This document shows, piece after piece, positions 7,669 through 15,300 of a DNA stretch of 20,223 bases (its first letter is position 1; each line of letters opens with the position of its first letter). Source of the stretch: Lysobacteraceae bacterium (lineage in GTDB: Bacteria > Pseudomonadota > Gammaproteobacteria > Xanthomonadales > Xanthomonadaceae); the NCBI GenBank assembly GCA_017990865.1, contig JAGNNB010000011.1:1-20223 (forward strand), in the 5' to 3' direction. Under the pieces are notes generated by a model. That model was not told the DNA's origin. It was given only the letters and a program-made list of their open reading frames with translations, and ran no database searches. A program made the position numbers and the translations under genes.

Positions 7669-8565
7669 CTATTTTGCGACGGACGCCGCCGATAACCAGA
7701 CCTCATCCAAATACACGTCGGAGCTCGGACCATTCCCCGAAAAATGCGGTGTGTGATAGTCGAGAAGTCCGATCGACAGTGTATCGGCCCACTGTCCTGG
7801 CAAAGACGTTGTGTACAGCACCCGATTGTCCGGCCCGATCACGTCGAAGACGGTATCGATGCGAATTTGGCCGGTATTCGTTGGATCGGGTTCGCCCGTG
7901 AGCGGCACGCCTGCGGTTTGGGTCCAACGCAAACGCATCGAGGTCATCGGCTTGTCGGCCGTCAGCGGTATCGTGGCGACCACGGTATCCGTCAGCGGTG
8001 GTTTGACTGCGATGTCGTCGGGCAGATCGCGCGATTCGATCACGTCTATCATGACCTGGCCATTGCCATGGCTGACTTTACGCACGCGGTAGATCGACGA
8101 TCGCGTCCCTTGAGCCGCGTTGCCGCTGGTCACGCTGCGCGCGAATTCCAACTGCACGATGTCGAACCAATCGCCGCTGCTTGCGGGCGCTGCGGTATCG
8201 ATGTCGAAATCCAAACTGTATTGCAGACGCAGGCCACCGATTGCCATTTTCAGCAGGTTCGGAAGGGCGATGACGCCGAAATCGGCGTTGGACGCATACC
8301 GCGGGGTCATCAACAGATCGCCGGACGATGAATTGCTGCTGACCACTGGGCGGCGGTCTTCGCACTTGCCGGTATCGGGTCGGGTCGGGCCGCTGCTTGT
8401 GCGCAGCTCCGAATAGTGCGCATTGAACCAGGGCGTGCCGCTCGACGCGCCGCCGTTGTCCAGCGACGTCAGCCGCATGGGCGCTTTAGGGCAAGGCGGG
8501 AAAACGGCGAGCGCATCCGGCGCCCAGGCGAGGAGCAGTACAAGGAGGGGGAGGAATCGGACCAT
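7669..8565 (-). CDS. Secreted protein A, tandem paralogue of unknown family
   Basis: The 298-residue product begins MVRFLPLLVLLLAW, a signal peptide ending DALA near residue 20, then VFPPCPKAP. A strong AGGAG lies 9 nt before the ATG. The core parallels protein B block by block: GDWFDIVQLEFARS, IYRVRKV, VIESRDL, VVATIPL, RLRWTQT, RVLYTTSLPGQWADTLSIGLLDYHT. Cys25 and Cys68 are the probable disulfide pair. Equal length, adjacency and orientation indicate a tandem duplication that has since diverged. The alternating hydrophobic pattern suggests a beta-sandwich, perhaps of lectin/LamG type, but that is a guess. The gene begins 69 nt after the kinase stop with no visible terminator between, so co-transcription with the sigma/kinase pair is likely. 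Confidence 0.82.
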   Translation of the reverse strand: MVRFLPLLVLLLAWAPDALAVFPPCPKAPMRLTSLDNGGASSGTPWFNAHYSELRTSSGPTRPDTGKCEDRRPVVSSNSSSGDLLMTPRYASNADFGVIALPNLLKMAIGGLRLQYSLDFDIDTAAPASSGDWFDIVQLEFARSVTSGNAAQGTRSSIYRVRKVSHGNGQVMIDVIESRDLPDDIAVKPPLTDTVVATIPLTADKPMTSMRLRWTQTAGVPLTGEPDPTNTGQIRIDTVFDVIGPDNRVLYTTSLPGQWADTLSIGLLDYHTPHFSGNGPSSDVYLDEVWLSAASVAK

Positions 8566-8634
8566 GAGGGGGGGCTCCTTTGGATCGACACGGATGTGGA
8601 TGCAAGAGGGAGCGAAATCGAGCGCAGGATCGGA

Positions 8635-11340
8635 TCACCGTTCGTCGGCTGGTTTCGATACCGGTGTCGTTGCCGACTTCGGCTGCGGAGGCATCAGCGT
8701 TTGCAAGCTCTTGGCCAGCGCATCGGGCATCTTTTTGCCGAGTCGTTGCCAAAGTGCGGTGATCGCGGCGGCCTCGGCGCGGGCGTTCGGGGTGCGGCCT
8801 AGCGCAATGTTGGCTTTCGCCAGCTCCAGCCGCAGTTCGCTCAGCGTCTTCGCGTCCGACTCCGCCTCCGGCTGCCCTGGTGGGTCGGAGAGCCGATCGA
8901 GGCATTCGCGATAGCGGCCCAGGCCATTCAAGGTTCTCGCCCACGTGCGTTCGAATTTGCTGACGTCGGCATGGCCGCGCGAGGACACGCTGCGGCCGAT
9001 CTCGACGGCCTTCGCCAGATGCGGTTCGGCCAAATCCGGGCGTTCGCGTAAATCGAGGTAGAAGATCGCCATGTTGTATTCGGCTTCAGCGCGCGCGCTG
9101 GAAATAGGCGGCGTTTTTGCGATTTGAATGTCGTAGCCCTTGCGCATCAACGCATCTTGCTCGTCGGTGTTTTCGGTCACGCCGACCGCCCACAAGTAAG
9201 CGCGCGCCGCTGGCAGCGATTCGCTCCCGTACAGCCGCTCGGCGGTGCGCTGCCAGCGCGCGATCACCTCGGCCAAGGCGGCACGATCGCTCTCGTGTTC
9301 TCTCATTACATACGCGATCAGGCTCAATGCGCGAATCTGTAGATCGGGGTCCTGTCGATACAGCGCGTCGCGATCGATGCTTCCGCTGATCCGGCGCGCA
9401 TCTTCCTTGCGCTCGGCGCTGATCAGCGCGCGGGCGAGATCGATCTGCAGTCTGAGTTTCGAGTCCTCGCCGAGTCCCGACGCATATCGTCGCCAAGCGT
9501 CTTCGAGCGTGCTTGCGGCGAGTTCGAACTGCGAGCGTCGCGCATAGAGACGTTGGCGCTGGTACGCCAACTGCACCTGCGCATCCGGTGTATCGGCGAG
9601 CCGCTGCAATTGCACCAGTTCCGCATCCAAGCGCGGGCTGTCCGCGCCGAGGACGATGTCGTTCGAAACCCGCAGCAGTCGCGCTCGCCACTGCAGCTTG
9701 GGGTCGGTCGATGACAGCGTGTCGATCGCCGTCGCATGCGCGCGGTAGATCGCATCGCTTTCCTGCACCAGACCCATGCCGGCATCGCTTTCGGCCAACA
9801 GCAGCGCTAGCTCGGCCTGCACGTCCTGTTGTCCACCCAAACGATCGAGCCTGCGCTTGCCGCGTTCGATCAACTCGCGCGCAAGCAGCCCGCCCTCCGA
9901 TGCTTTGCCCGGATCGGCCTGCTCGAAGGTATCGCGCATGAAGCCGGCGACCGCGCGCGCGCGATCGCGATCGATCTCGGAGCGCTGTTGCGCCGCTTTT
10001 GCGGCATCGCGCTGCTCGCGCAGTTCCGCCGCTTGCCATAGCGTGATGCCCAGCGCGGCCAGTACGCTCAATGCGGTGGCGGCCGTCAGCGCGACCGGCG
10101 CTCGATTGCGACGAACGAACTTGCCGATGCGGTAGAAGCGATCGTCGTTCGAAATCGAAATCGGATGTCCGGACAGCCATGCGCGCAGGTCGCGCGCGAG
10201 CGCACCGACATCGTCGTAACGCTCTTCCGGCGCTTTGCGCAGGCAGTGCGCGACGATCGCGTCCAATTCGCCCTGCAGCGCGCGTGCGGGCACCGGCGGC
10301 TGTGTCGGCTGTCTTTGCTCGGACTGCGTCCCTGTGGCGCTGTTCGTGCGTTCCAGGGCATCGCTCATCTTCGGAGGCACCAACTCCAATATCGCGCGCT
10401 GCAGTTCCGCAGGATCGCGGCGCGGATGCGCGAACGGCAGGAAGCCGCAGAGCAGCTGATGCAACAGCGCGCCGAGCGCATAGACATCGACGCTGACGGT
10501 CGCGCGTTCGCCGCGGATCTGCTCCGGCGCAGCGGTCATCGGCGAGAAAAAACGATCCTGAGCCGCAGTGCGATTGTCTTCGCTCGTTTCTTCCAGCGAT
10601 TTCGCGATGCCGAAATCCAGCAGCTTCACCGTCGCGCGCCCGTTGCCGATCGTTTCGATCAGGACATTGTTGTCCTTCAGATCGCGATGGATCACGAGTT
10701 GCTGGTGGGCGTACTGCACCGCATCGCAGAGCTGCAAAAACAGCTCGATTCGTTCGCGCAGCGGAACGGCATGGCGCGCGCACCAGGCGCAGAGGCTCTC
10801 GCCTTGCACGTATTCCATCGCCAGCCACGGCGTGCCGTCGTCCAACTCGCCGCCGTCGAGAATGCTGCAGACATTGGGATGCCGAAGCTGCGCCAGCAGT
10901 CGACGCTCCTGCGCGAAACGTTCGCGGCTGCGCGCATCGATCGCGAAGCGCGGCATGAGTTTGATCGCGACCTGCTGTACGAAGCCGCTGCGGCGCTCCG
11001 CCAAATACACCACGCCCATGCCGCCGCGGCCGATCTTACGCAACAGCCGAAACGCGCCGATGTCGTCGCCATCGCCGATGCGCTGCGTCGCATCGGGCAT
11101 ATCCTCGCCTGCGACCATGCGCGCGGTGTGCTCGGCGTATTCGGCGTCGATCTCCAATAAGCGACGCAGCCGTGCGGCGAGCGCCGGGTCGTCGTGTTCG
11201 ATCGCCCGTAGTCGTGCGGTTAAGGCGTCGCCGTCCAGCTCGCACAGCGCATCGAATAACCGCGCTTCGGCGGCGGCATCGCGTGGAATCTTCGTGGTCT
11301 GAGGCGCGCTCGCCCCGTCGTCCCCGTCCTGCTCACGCAT
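8635..11340 (-). CDS. Transmembrane Ser/Thr protein kinase with helical C-terminal sensor region
   Basis: The 901-residue protein has a Hanks-type kinase domain (about 96-390). The G-loop is GRGGMG (104-109), the ATP-binding Lys127 is in VAIK, the catalytic loop HRDLKDNN has Asp220 and Asn225, DFG is at 242-244 and APEQ at 271-274. All catalytic residues are present, so it should be active. A single membrane helix follows (about 414-435). The remaining 460 or so residues, probably periplasmic, are helical and TPR-like, rich in Leu/Ala/Arg helix pairs. The N-terminal 95 residues are helical and precede the kinase. Its ATG overlaps the end of the sigma-factor gene by 8 nt, implying translational coupling. 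Kinases placed like this phosphorylate their partner ECF sigma factor in Vibrio (PknT/EcfP) and Xanthomonas (PknS/EcfK). Confidence 0.93.
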   Translation of the reverse strand: MREQDGDDGASAPQTTKIPRDAAAEARLFDALCELDGDALTARLRAIEHDDPALAARLRRLLEIDAEYAEHTARMVAGEDMPDATQRIGDGDDIGAFRLLRKIGRGGMGVVYLAERRSGFVQQVAIKLMPRFAIDARSRERFAQERRLLAQLRHPNVCSILDGGELDDGTPWLAMEYVQGESLCAWCARHAVPLRERIELFLQLCDAVQYAHQQLVIHRDLKDNNVLIETIGNGRATVKLLDFGIAKSLEETSEDNRTAAQDRFFSPMTAAPEQIRGERATVSVDVYALGALLHQLLCGFLPFAHPRRDPAELQRAILELVPPKMSDALERTNSATGTQSEQRQPTQPPVPARALQGELDAIVAHCLRKAPEERYDDVGALARDLRAWLSGHPISISNDDRFYRIGKFVRRNRAPVALTAATALSVLAALGITLWQAAELREQRDAAKAAQQRSEIDRDRARAVAGFMRDTFEQADPGKASEGGLLARELIERGKRRLDRLGGQQDVQAELALLLAESDAGMGLVQESDAIYRAHATAIDTLSSTDPKLQWRARLLRVSNDIVLGADSPRLDAELVQLQRLADTPDAQVQLAYQRQRLYARRSQFELAASTLEDAWRRYASGLGEDSKLRLQIDLARALISAERKEDARRISGSIDRDALYRQDPDLQIRALSLIAYVMREHESDRAALAEVIARWQRTAERLYGSESLPAARAYLWAVGVTENTDEQDALMRKGYDIQIAKTPPISSARAEAEYNMAIFYLDLRERPDLAEPHLAKAVEIGRSVSSRGHADVSKFERTWARTLNGLGRYRECLDRLSDPPGQPEAESDAKTLSELRLELAKANIALGRTPNARAEAAAITALWQRLGKKMPDALAKSLQTLMPPQPKSATTPVSKPADER

Positions 11341-11917
11341 CCGCGATCTGTCCCACGTCAGGGCCTGCTTCGAAATGATCGATCAGCCAAGCGCGGGCAT
11401 AGCGGTAGTGCCGGATCACGGTCGCGCGCGACAAATGCATCGCTTCGGCGATCTGTTCGTTGGTCAGTCCGGCGAAGAATTTCAGTTCCACCACCTGCGC
11501 GGCCGCCTCGTGGCGATCGGCCAGCACGGTGAGCGCCGCGTCCACTGCGATCCAGTCCACCGTGTCGTCCAGCGGCCCAGCCACCTCGTGTTCTACCCGA
11601 TCCAGGCGCTCGAACGGCAAGCCGCCGCCGCGCTTATCGGCGCCGCGCCGCCGCAAATAATCGACCACGATGTTGCGCACGATCCGCGCCGCCAGCGCGT
11701 AGAAATGCTCGCGGTCGTTGAAACGCCCGGGGAATTCGTGCATCAACGCGATGTACGCGTCCTGGGCCAAGTCGGACGCCTGCAGCGTCAAACCGCTGCG
11801 GCCCTGCAACTGTCGCGCGGCCAAACGTTCGAGCTTCGGCCACAGCACCGCGGCCAGCGCTTCCAATTCGGCTTTGTCGACCGAGTCGCGACGGTTGATC
11901 AGATCGGTGAGATTCAT
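11333..11917 (-). CDS. ECF sigma factor, kinase-linked type (Sig-70_X6/ECF43-like)
   Basis: The 194-residue protein has a region-2 helix set (about 20-90, LTLQASDLAQDAYIALM then FYALAARIVRNIVVDYLRRR) and a region-4 helix-turn-helix (about 135-180, LKFFAGLTNEQIAEAMHLSRATVIRHYRYAR). Region 2.2 reads QASD-LAQD where typical ECF factors have DAED-LVQE, so two acidic RNA-polymerase contacts are replaced by Gln and Ser48. Known kinase-dependent ECF factors lack this acidic motif and need phosphorylation; Ser48 and Thr44 are candidate sites here (inference). No anti-sigma gene is adjacent, which fits kinase control. I chose ATG 11917; a TTG at 11983 would add 22 residues with no family support. The stop lies inside the first codons of the kinase gene. 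Confidence 0.92.
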   Translation of the reverse strand: MNLTDLINRRDSVDKAELEALAAVLWPKLERLAARQLQGRSGLTLQASDLAQDAYIALMHEFPGRFNDREHFYALAARIVRNIVVDYLRRRGADKRGGGLPFERLDRVEHEVAGPLDDTVDWIAVDAALTVLADRHEAAAQVVELKFFAGLTNEQIAEAMHLSRATVIRHYRYARAWLIDHFEAGPDVGQIADA

Positions 11918-12033
11918 GCCGCTCGTAGGGATTGTCCTGATATCCGTGTGCGGGCCGAAACGCCCAGGCGCATCGATCGCCAAGATGCATCGAAGTCGCT
12001 AAAACGTCGCGGCCTGCCGCTCCGCTTCGCGGT

Positions 12034-12046
12034 AGCCCGGATTCTA
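12034..12046 (-). promoter_or_regulatory. Possible -10 region upstream of the sigma/kinase operon
   Basis: On the minus strand TAGAAT (12046-12041) is one change from the housekeeping -10 TATAAT, in the 174-nt gap between the S46 peptidase stop and the sigma-factor ATG. The -35 candidate is poor, so this is tentative. A start near 12034 would give a leader of about 117 nt. Confidence 0.25.
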
Positions 12047-12091
12047 GCGGTACCTCGGCCGGGCCTTGCGACGGTTCTGACGAATGGCGGG

Positions 12092-14329
12092 TCAGCGCCT
12101 GGGGCTGTCGGGCGCGCCGCTCGGCGCGCGCTCGGCGCGTCGGGGTGAGGAGTGCAGCATGCGCGGCTGCAGTTCCCGCAATAAACTCTCGGCATGTTCC
12201 ACATCGCGCAGCATCCACAGCAGATAGCGGATATCGACGCTGATGTTGCGCGACACTTCGGGATTGAAGCCGAAATCGCCGGCCACGTTTTCCCACACGC
12301 GATCGAAGTTGATGCCGACCAGCGCGCCGCGGGCGTCGATCACCGGACTGCCGGAATTGCCGCCGCTGGTGTCGCCGTCGGCCAAGAAATTGACGGTCAT
12401 CGACGGCTGCGACGCAGCGGCCGCGCGGACATTCGCCGGCACGTCGAACGGTTCGCGGCCGGTGTGTTTTTCCAACACGCCGCCGAGGGTGGTGAAGGGC
12501 GTGTAGCGCAGCCCGTCGCGCGGCGCGTAGCCCTGCACATGCGCGAAACTGATGCGCAAGGTGCCGTTGGCGTCGGGCGCGATCGGCGCCTTCGCGTGCG
12601 CGGCCACGGCGCGTCGCCAGATCGGGCGATGCAGCGCGGCGCGCGCGTTCCAGTCGCGCTCGCGTTCGCGCAGTGCGCGGACTTCGTCGGCCCATGCGGC
12701 GCCGAACGCCAACAGCGGATCCTTTCGCGCCGCCAATGTCTGTGCGGAGTCATCCAGCATCGCCTCGCGGGCATCGGCGTCGAAGAGCGCGCTGTTCGCG
12801 TACATCGCGGCGATCTCGCGTTCGATGGCGTCTGTCGTCTTGCCGGCGAAGCGCGCATCGACGGCCGCGATGCGTTGGCCTTCGGGCAGCGCCAACGCGC
12901 GCCGCACCAATGCGGCGAACACGCGACGATCCGCGGGCGCGAAAAACTGCGACTGTTCGCGCCGCAAACGTTCGCGGATTTTGCTCCGATCGGCGTCGGC
13001 GAAACCCGACGCACGCGCGGCATCGGGCTTGGCGCGTTCTTCGGTGTGGTAGGCCAAGGTTGCGGCATAGAACAAGGCTTTCGGCAGCGGCGGAATGCCG
13101 CCGGCCGGCGATTCCGCGCCCAAGGGAATGAGATTCAGCAGAAAATCGCGCTCCCAGGTCGCTTCGCGTTCGGTGAGCACCTCGCGCAGACCTTCGCGCG
13201 CGGGCACCGCCGCCGCATGCGCGCGATTCGATGCGGACCAGGCCGCGACGGCATCGTCGTGCGCGCGCTGCTTCGCGACGATCGCGCCGCGATCCAGTCC
13301 GGCGATTTGCCCCTGCGCGTTTTTGTAGCGGTTGTGGATGCCTTTGAGATTCGCCGCGAGCGCGATCTTGCCCTGCGCGTCGTCTTCGCCCGCGCGTTCC
13401 AGAATGCCGATCCACTCGCCGAAGACATCCTCGCGACGAACGAAAAATCGTTCGCGACGCTCGCGCATTTCTTCGGCGATCAACGAACGATACGTAACGC
13501 CCGGGTAGCCCAAGACCATCACGAAGTCGCCTTCGTTCAGTGGTTTCTGCGCGATCGGGAAATAGAACTCGGGCGCGTAGGGGAGGTTCGCCTCGCTGCG
13601 GTCCGCCGGGCGACCGTCGGTGCCGGCGTAGGCGCGCGCGATCGCGAAATCGCCGGTGTGCCGCGGCCACGACCAGTTATCGATCTCGCCGCCGTACTCG
13701 CCGATCGCGCGCGGCGGCGCGTAGACCAGACGCACATCGCGCAACTCGATCGATTCGATCAGCGTGTAGCGCACGCCGTCGTCGAAGGCCGCGATCTTGC
13801 ATTTGACATCGGCCTGCGTGCGGCATTGCGCGACCAGCGCGTTCTTCTTCGCGTCGATCGCGTCCGCGCGGGCGCGCGGCGAAGCGTCCGCCGGCACCGC
13901 CGCCAACACGTCCGCGGTGACGTCGATGAAGCGTTTTGGAATCTCAACGCGCAGCGTGCTGGCCGGCAATTCCTCGGCGCGGCTGCGCGCGAGAAATCCG
14001 TTCGCGATCAAATCCCGCTGCGGCGTGCTGTGCTCCTGCACCGTGCCGAACAAACAATGATGGTTGGTGACGATCAACCCCGACGCCGACACGAACGCGC
14101 CGGAGCAGCCGCCGATGTTCACCGTGCCGGTCAACAAACCTGTGCCGCGCTTCGCGTCCCACAGCGCCGAGGGCGGCAGCGTCAGGCCTTGGCGTTTCAG
14201 CCACGCCGGATCCAAATCCAGCACTTGTTCTGGCGTCCATTTGCCGTCGAGGGCGTTGACGGGCCAAATGCAGGCTGCGGTGAGCAGGGCGAGGGCGATG
14301 CGTGCGCGGGAGGCGGATAAGGTCGTCAT
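12092..14329 (-). CDS. S46 family dipeptidyl peptidase, DPP11-type
   Basis: The 745-residue exported serine peptidase removes dipeptides from oligopeptide N-termini in the periplasm. A signal peptide (about 1-26, PVNA) precedes a split chymotrypsin-like fold with a helical insert. The triad is His91 (TNHHC), Asp217 (GEIDNWSW) and Ser659 (GGNSGSPV). Arg677, 18 residues after the serine in NFDRVWEN, corresponds to Arg673 of P. gingivalis DPP11, which sets preference for Asp/Glu at P1; DPP7-type enzymes have Gly there. Predicted specificity is therefore acidic. I chose ATG 14329 because the signal peptide starts there; a TTG at 14365 would add 12 residues. Length and motifs match the family. The sigma-factor gene follows on the same strand after 174 nt. 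Confidence 0.95.
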   Translation of the reverse strand: MTTLSASRARIALALLTAACIWPVNALDGKWTPEQVLDLDPAWLKRQGLTLPPSALWDAKRGTGLLTGTVNIGGCSGAFVSASGLIVTNHHCLFGTVQEHSTPQRDLIANGFLARSRAEELPASTLRVEIPKRFIDVTADVLAAVPADASPRARADAIDAKKNALVAQCRTQADVKCKIAAFDDGVRYTLIESIELRDVRLVYAPPRAIGEYGGEIDNWSWPRHTGDFAIARAYAGTDGRPADRSEANLPYAPEFYFPIAQKPLNEGDFVMVLGYPGVTYRSLIAEEMRERRERFFVRREDVFGEWIGILERAGEDDAQGKIALAANLKGIHNRYKNAQGQIAGLDRGAIVAKQRAHDDAVAAWSASNRAHAAAVPAREGLREVLTEREATWERDFLLNLIPLGAESPAGGIPPLPKALFYAATLAYHTEERAKPDAARASGFADADRSKIRERLRREQSQFFAPADRRVFAALVRRALALPEGQRIAAVDARFAGKTTDAIEREIAAMYANSALFDADAREAMLDDSAQTLAARKDPLLAFGAAWADEVRALRERERDWNARAALHRPIWRRAVAAHAKAPIAPDANGTLRISFAHVQGYAPRDGLRYTPFTTLGGVLEKHTGREPFDVPANVRAAAASQPSMTVNFLADGDTSGGNSGSPVIDARGALVGINFDRVWENVAGDFGFNPEVSRNISVDIRYLLWMLRDVEHAESLLRELQPRMLHSSPRRAERAPSGAPDSPRR

Positions 14330-14465
14330 CGCCGCAGTGTAGTTTCGACGCGCGCCCGATGCCAATGCTCGGCGATGGCCGGAGCGCTCCGTCGATGTCG
14401 AGTGCGCTCAGCGACGACAGCCGACGCGTCTTTCGCGGCCGACCGATACTTTCGCCATATGACAA

Positions 14466-14495
14466 GACGCATCGCGACGAACACTCTGATGCGTC
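14466..14495. promoter_or_regulatory. Inverted repeat upstream of the DUF4386 gene
   Basis: GACGCATC (14466-14473) and GATGCGTC (14488-14495) are perfect 8-bp arms with a 14-nt spacer, 36 nt before the ATG at 14532. It could be an operator or a leader hairpin in the 202-nt gap between this gene and the divergent S46 gene. Confidence 0.35.
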
Positions 14496-14531
14496 GCATC
14501 GCGGCCCCCTTCCGTCGTCGAGTCTCGTCCC

Positions 14532-15269
14532 ATGCCCGCGAACGCGCCACGTCCCAACCACAAAGCGCTCGCCAGGACCGCGGGTGCGATCTATCTGATC
14601 GTGGTGCTCACTGGGGTTTTCGGACTGATGTACGTGCCGTCGCGGTTATTCGTGCGCGACGATGCCACGGCGACCGTACGCAATCTCGTCGAACATACCG
14701 ATCTGTTCCGGCTCGGCATCGCCGCCGGGTTCCTCGGCTATATCGCGTTTCTGCTGCTGCCGCTGGCCTTGCATCGCCTGCTCGGTGCGGTGTCTTCGCG
14801 CGCCGCCGCGCTGATGGTCGCGTTCGCGACGGCCAGCGTGCCGATCTCGTTGTTCAATCTCACGCACAAACTCGATGTGTTGAGCTTGCTCGGCGATGCG
14901 GCTTATCTGCGCGCGTTCTCCGTCGAGCAGCGCGATGCGATGGTGATGCTGTCGCTGGATGCCTACAACAACGGCATCGCCGTCGCCATGCTGTTCTGGG
15001 GATTGTGGCTGCTGCCGTTCGGCTATCTGGTCTACAAATCCGGCTTTCTGCCGCGCACTCTCGGCATATTGTTGATGTTGGGATGCTTCGGCTATCTCAT
15101 CCAATTGTTCGGCGACACGCTGTTCGCGAACTACGCGCAAAGCGCCTTGTCGGGTGTGGTCACGCTGCCGGCGACGCTCGGCGAAATCGGCATTTGCTTC
15201 TGGTTATTGATCGTGGGCACGAAGAACGCCGTGATCGAACCCACAATCGCCGATTCGCCGAAGGCTTGA
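14532..15269 (+). CDS. DUF4386-like integral membrane protein
   Basis: The 245-residue product has six hydrophobic segments at roughly 16-34, 62-82, 90-108, 145-168, 175-196 and 208-230. The pattern of an N-terminal ARTAGAIYLIVVLTGVFG, a central NLTHKLDVLSLL and YNNGIAVAMLFWGLWLLPFGYLVYKSGFLPRTLG matches the DUF4386 family of small bacterial membrane proteins, whose function is unknown. There is no signal peptide beyond the first helix and no cofactor motif. The ATG at 14532 follows the Pro/Arg-poor start MPANAPRPNHKALART; the ribosome site is weak. The gene stands alone, diverging from the S46 peptidase and converging on the amylase, and its last codons form one arm of a terminator-like hairpin. 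Confidence 0.85.
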   Translation: MPANAPRPNHKALARTAGAIYLIVVLTGVFGLMYVPSRLFVRDDATATVRNLVEHTDLFRLGIAAGFLGYIAFLLLPLALHRLLGAVSSRAAALMVAFATASVPISLFNLTHKLDVLSLLGDAAYLRAFSVEQRDAMVMLSLDAYNNGIAVAMLFWGLWLLPFGYLVYKSGFLPRTLGILLMLGCFGYLIQLFGDTLFANYAQSALSGVVTLPATLGEIGICFWLLIVGTKNAVIEPTIADSPKA

Positions 15270-15288
15270 GATCCAAGCCTTCGGCGAA
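15254..15288. terminator. Bidirectional stem-loop between convergent genes
   Basis: A perfect 15-bp stem (15254-15268 with 15274-15288, arm TTCGCCGAAGGCTTG) closes on AGATC. The left arm is the end of the DUF4386 coding sequence and its TGA stop straddles the arm/loop border. The convergent amylase gene ends 13 nt beyond. There is no T-run on either side. Confidence 0.6.
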
Positions 15289-15300
15289 CGCGAATCGCGA

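Noticed and set aside
12194..14320. 708-codon plus-strand frame opposite the S46 peptidase
   Set aside because: The S46 reading has a signal peptide, full triad and family length; the opposite frame has none.
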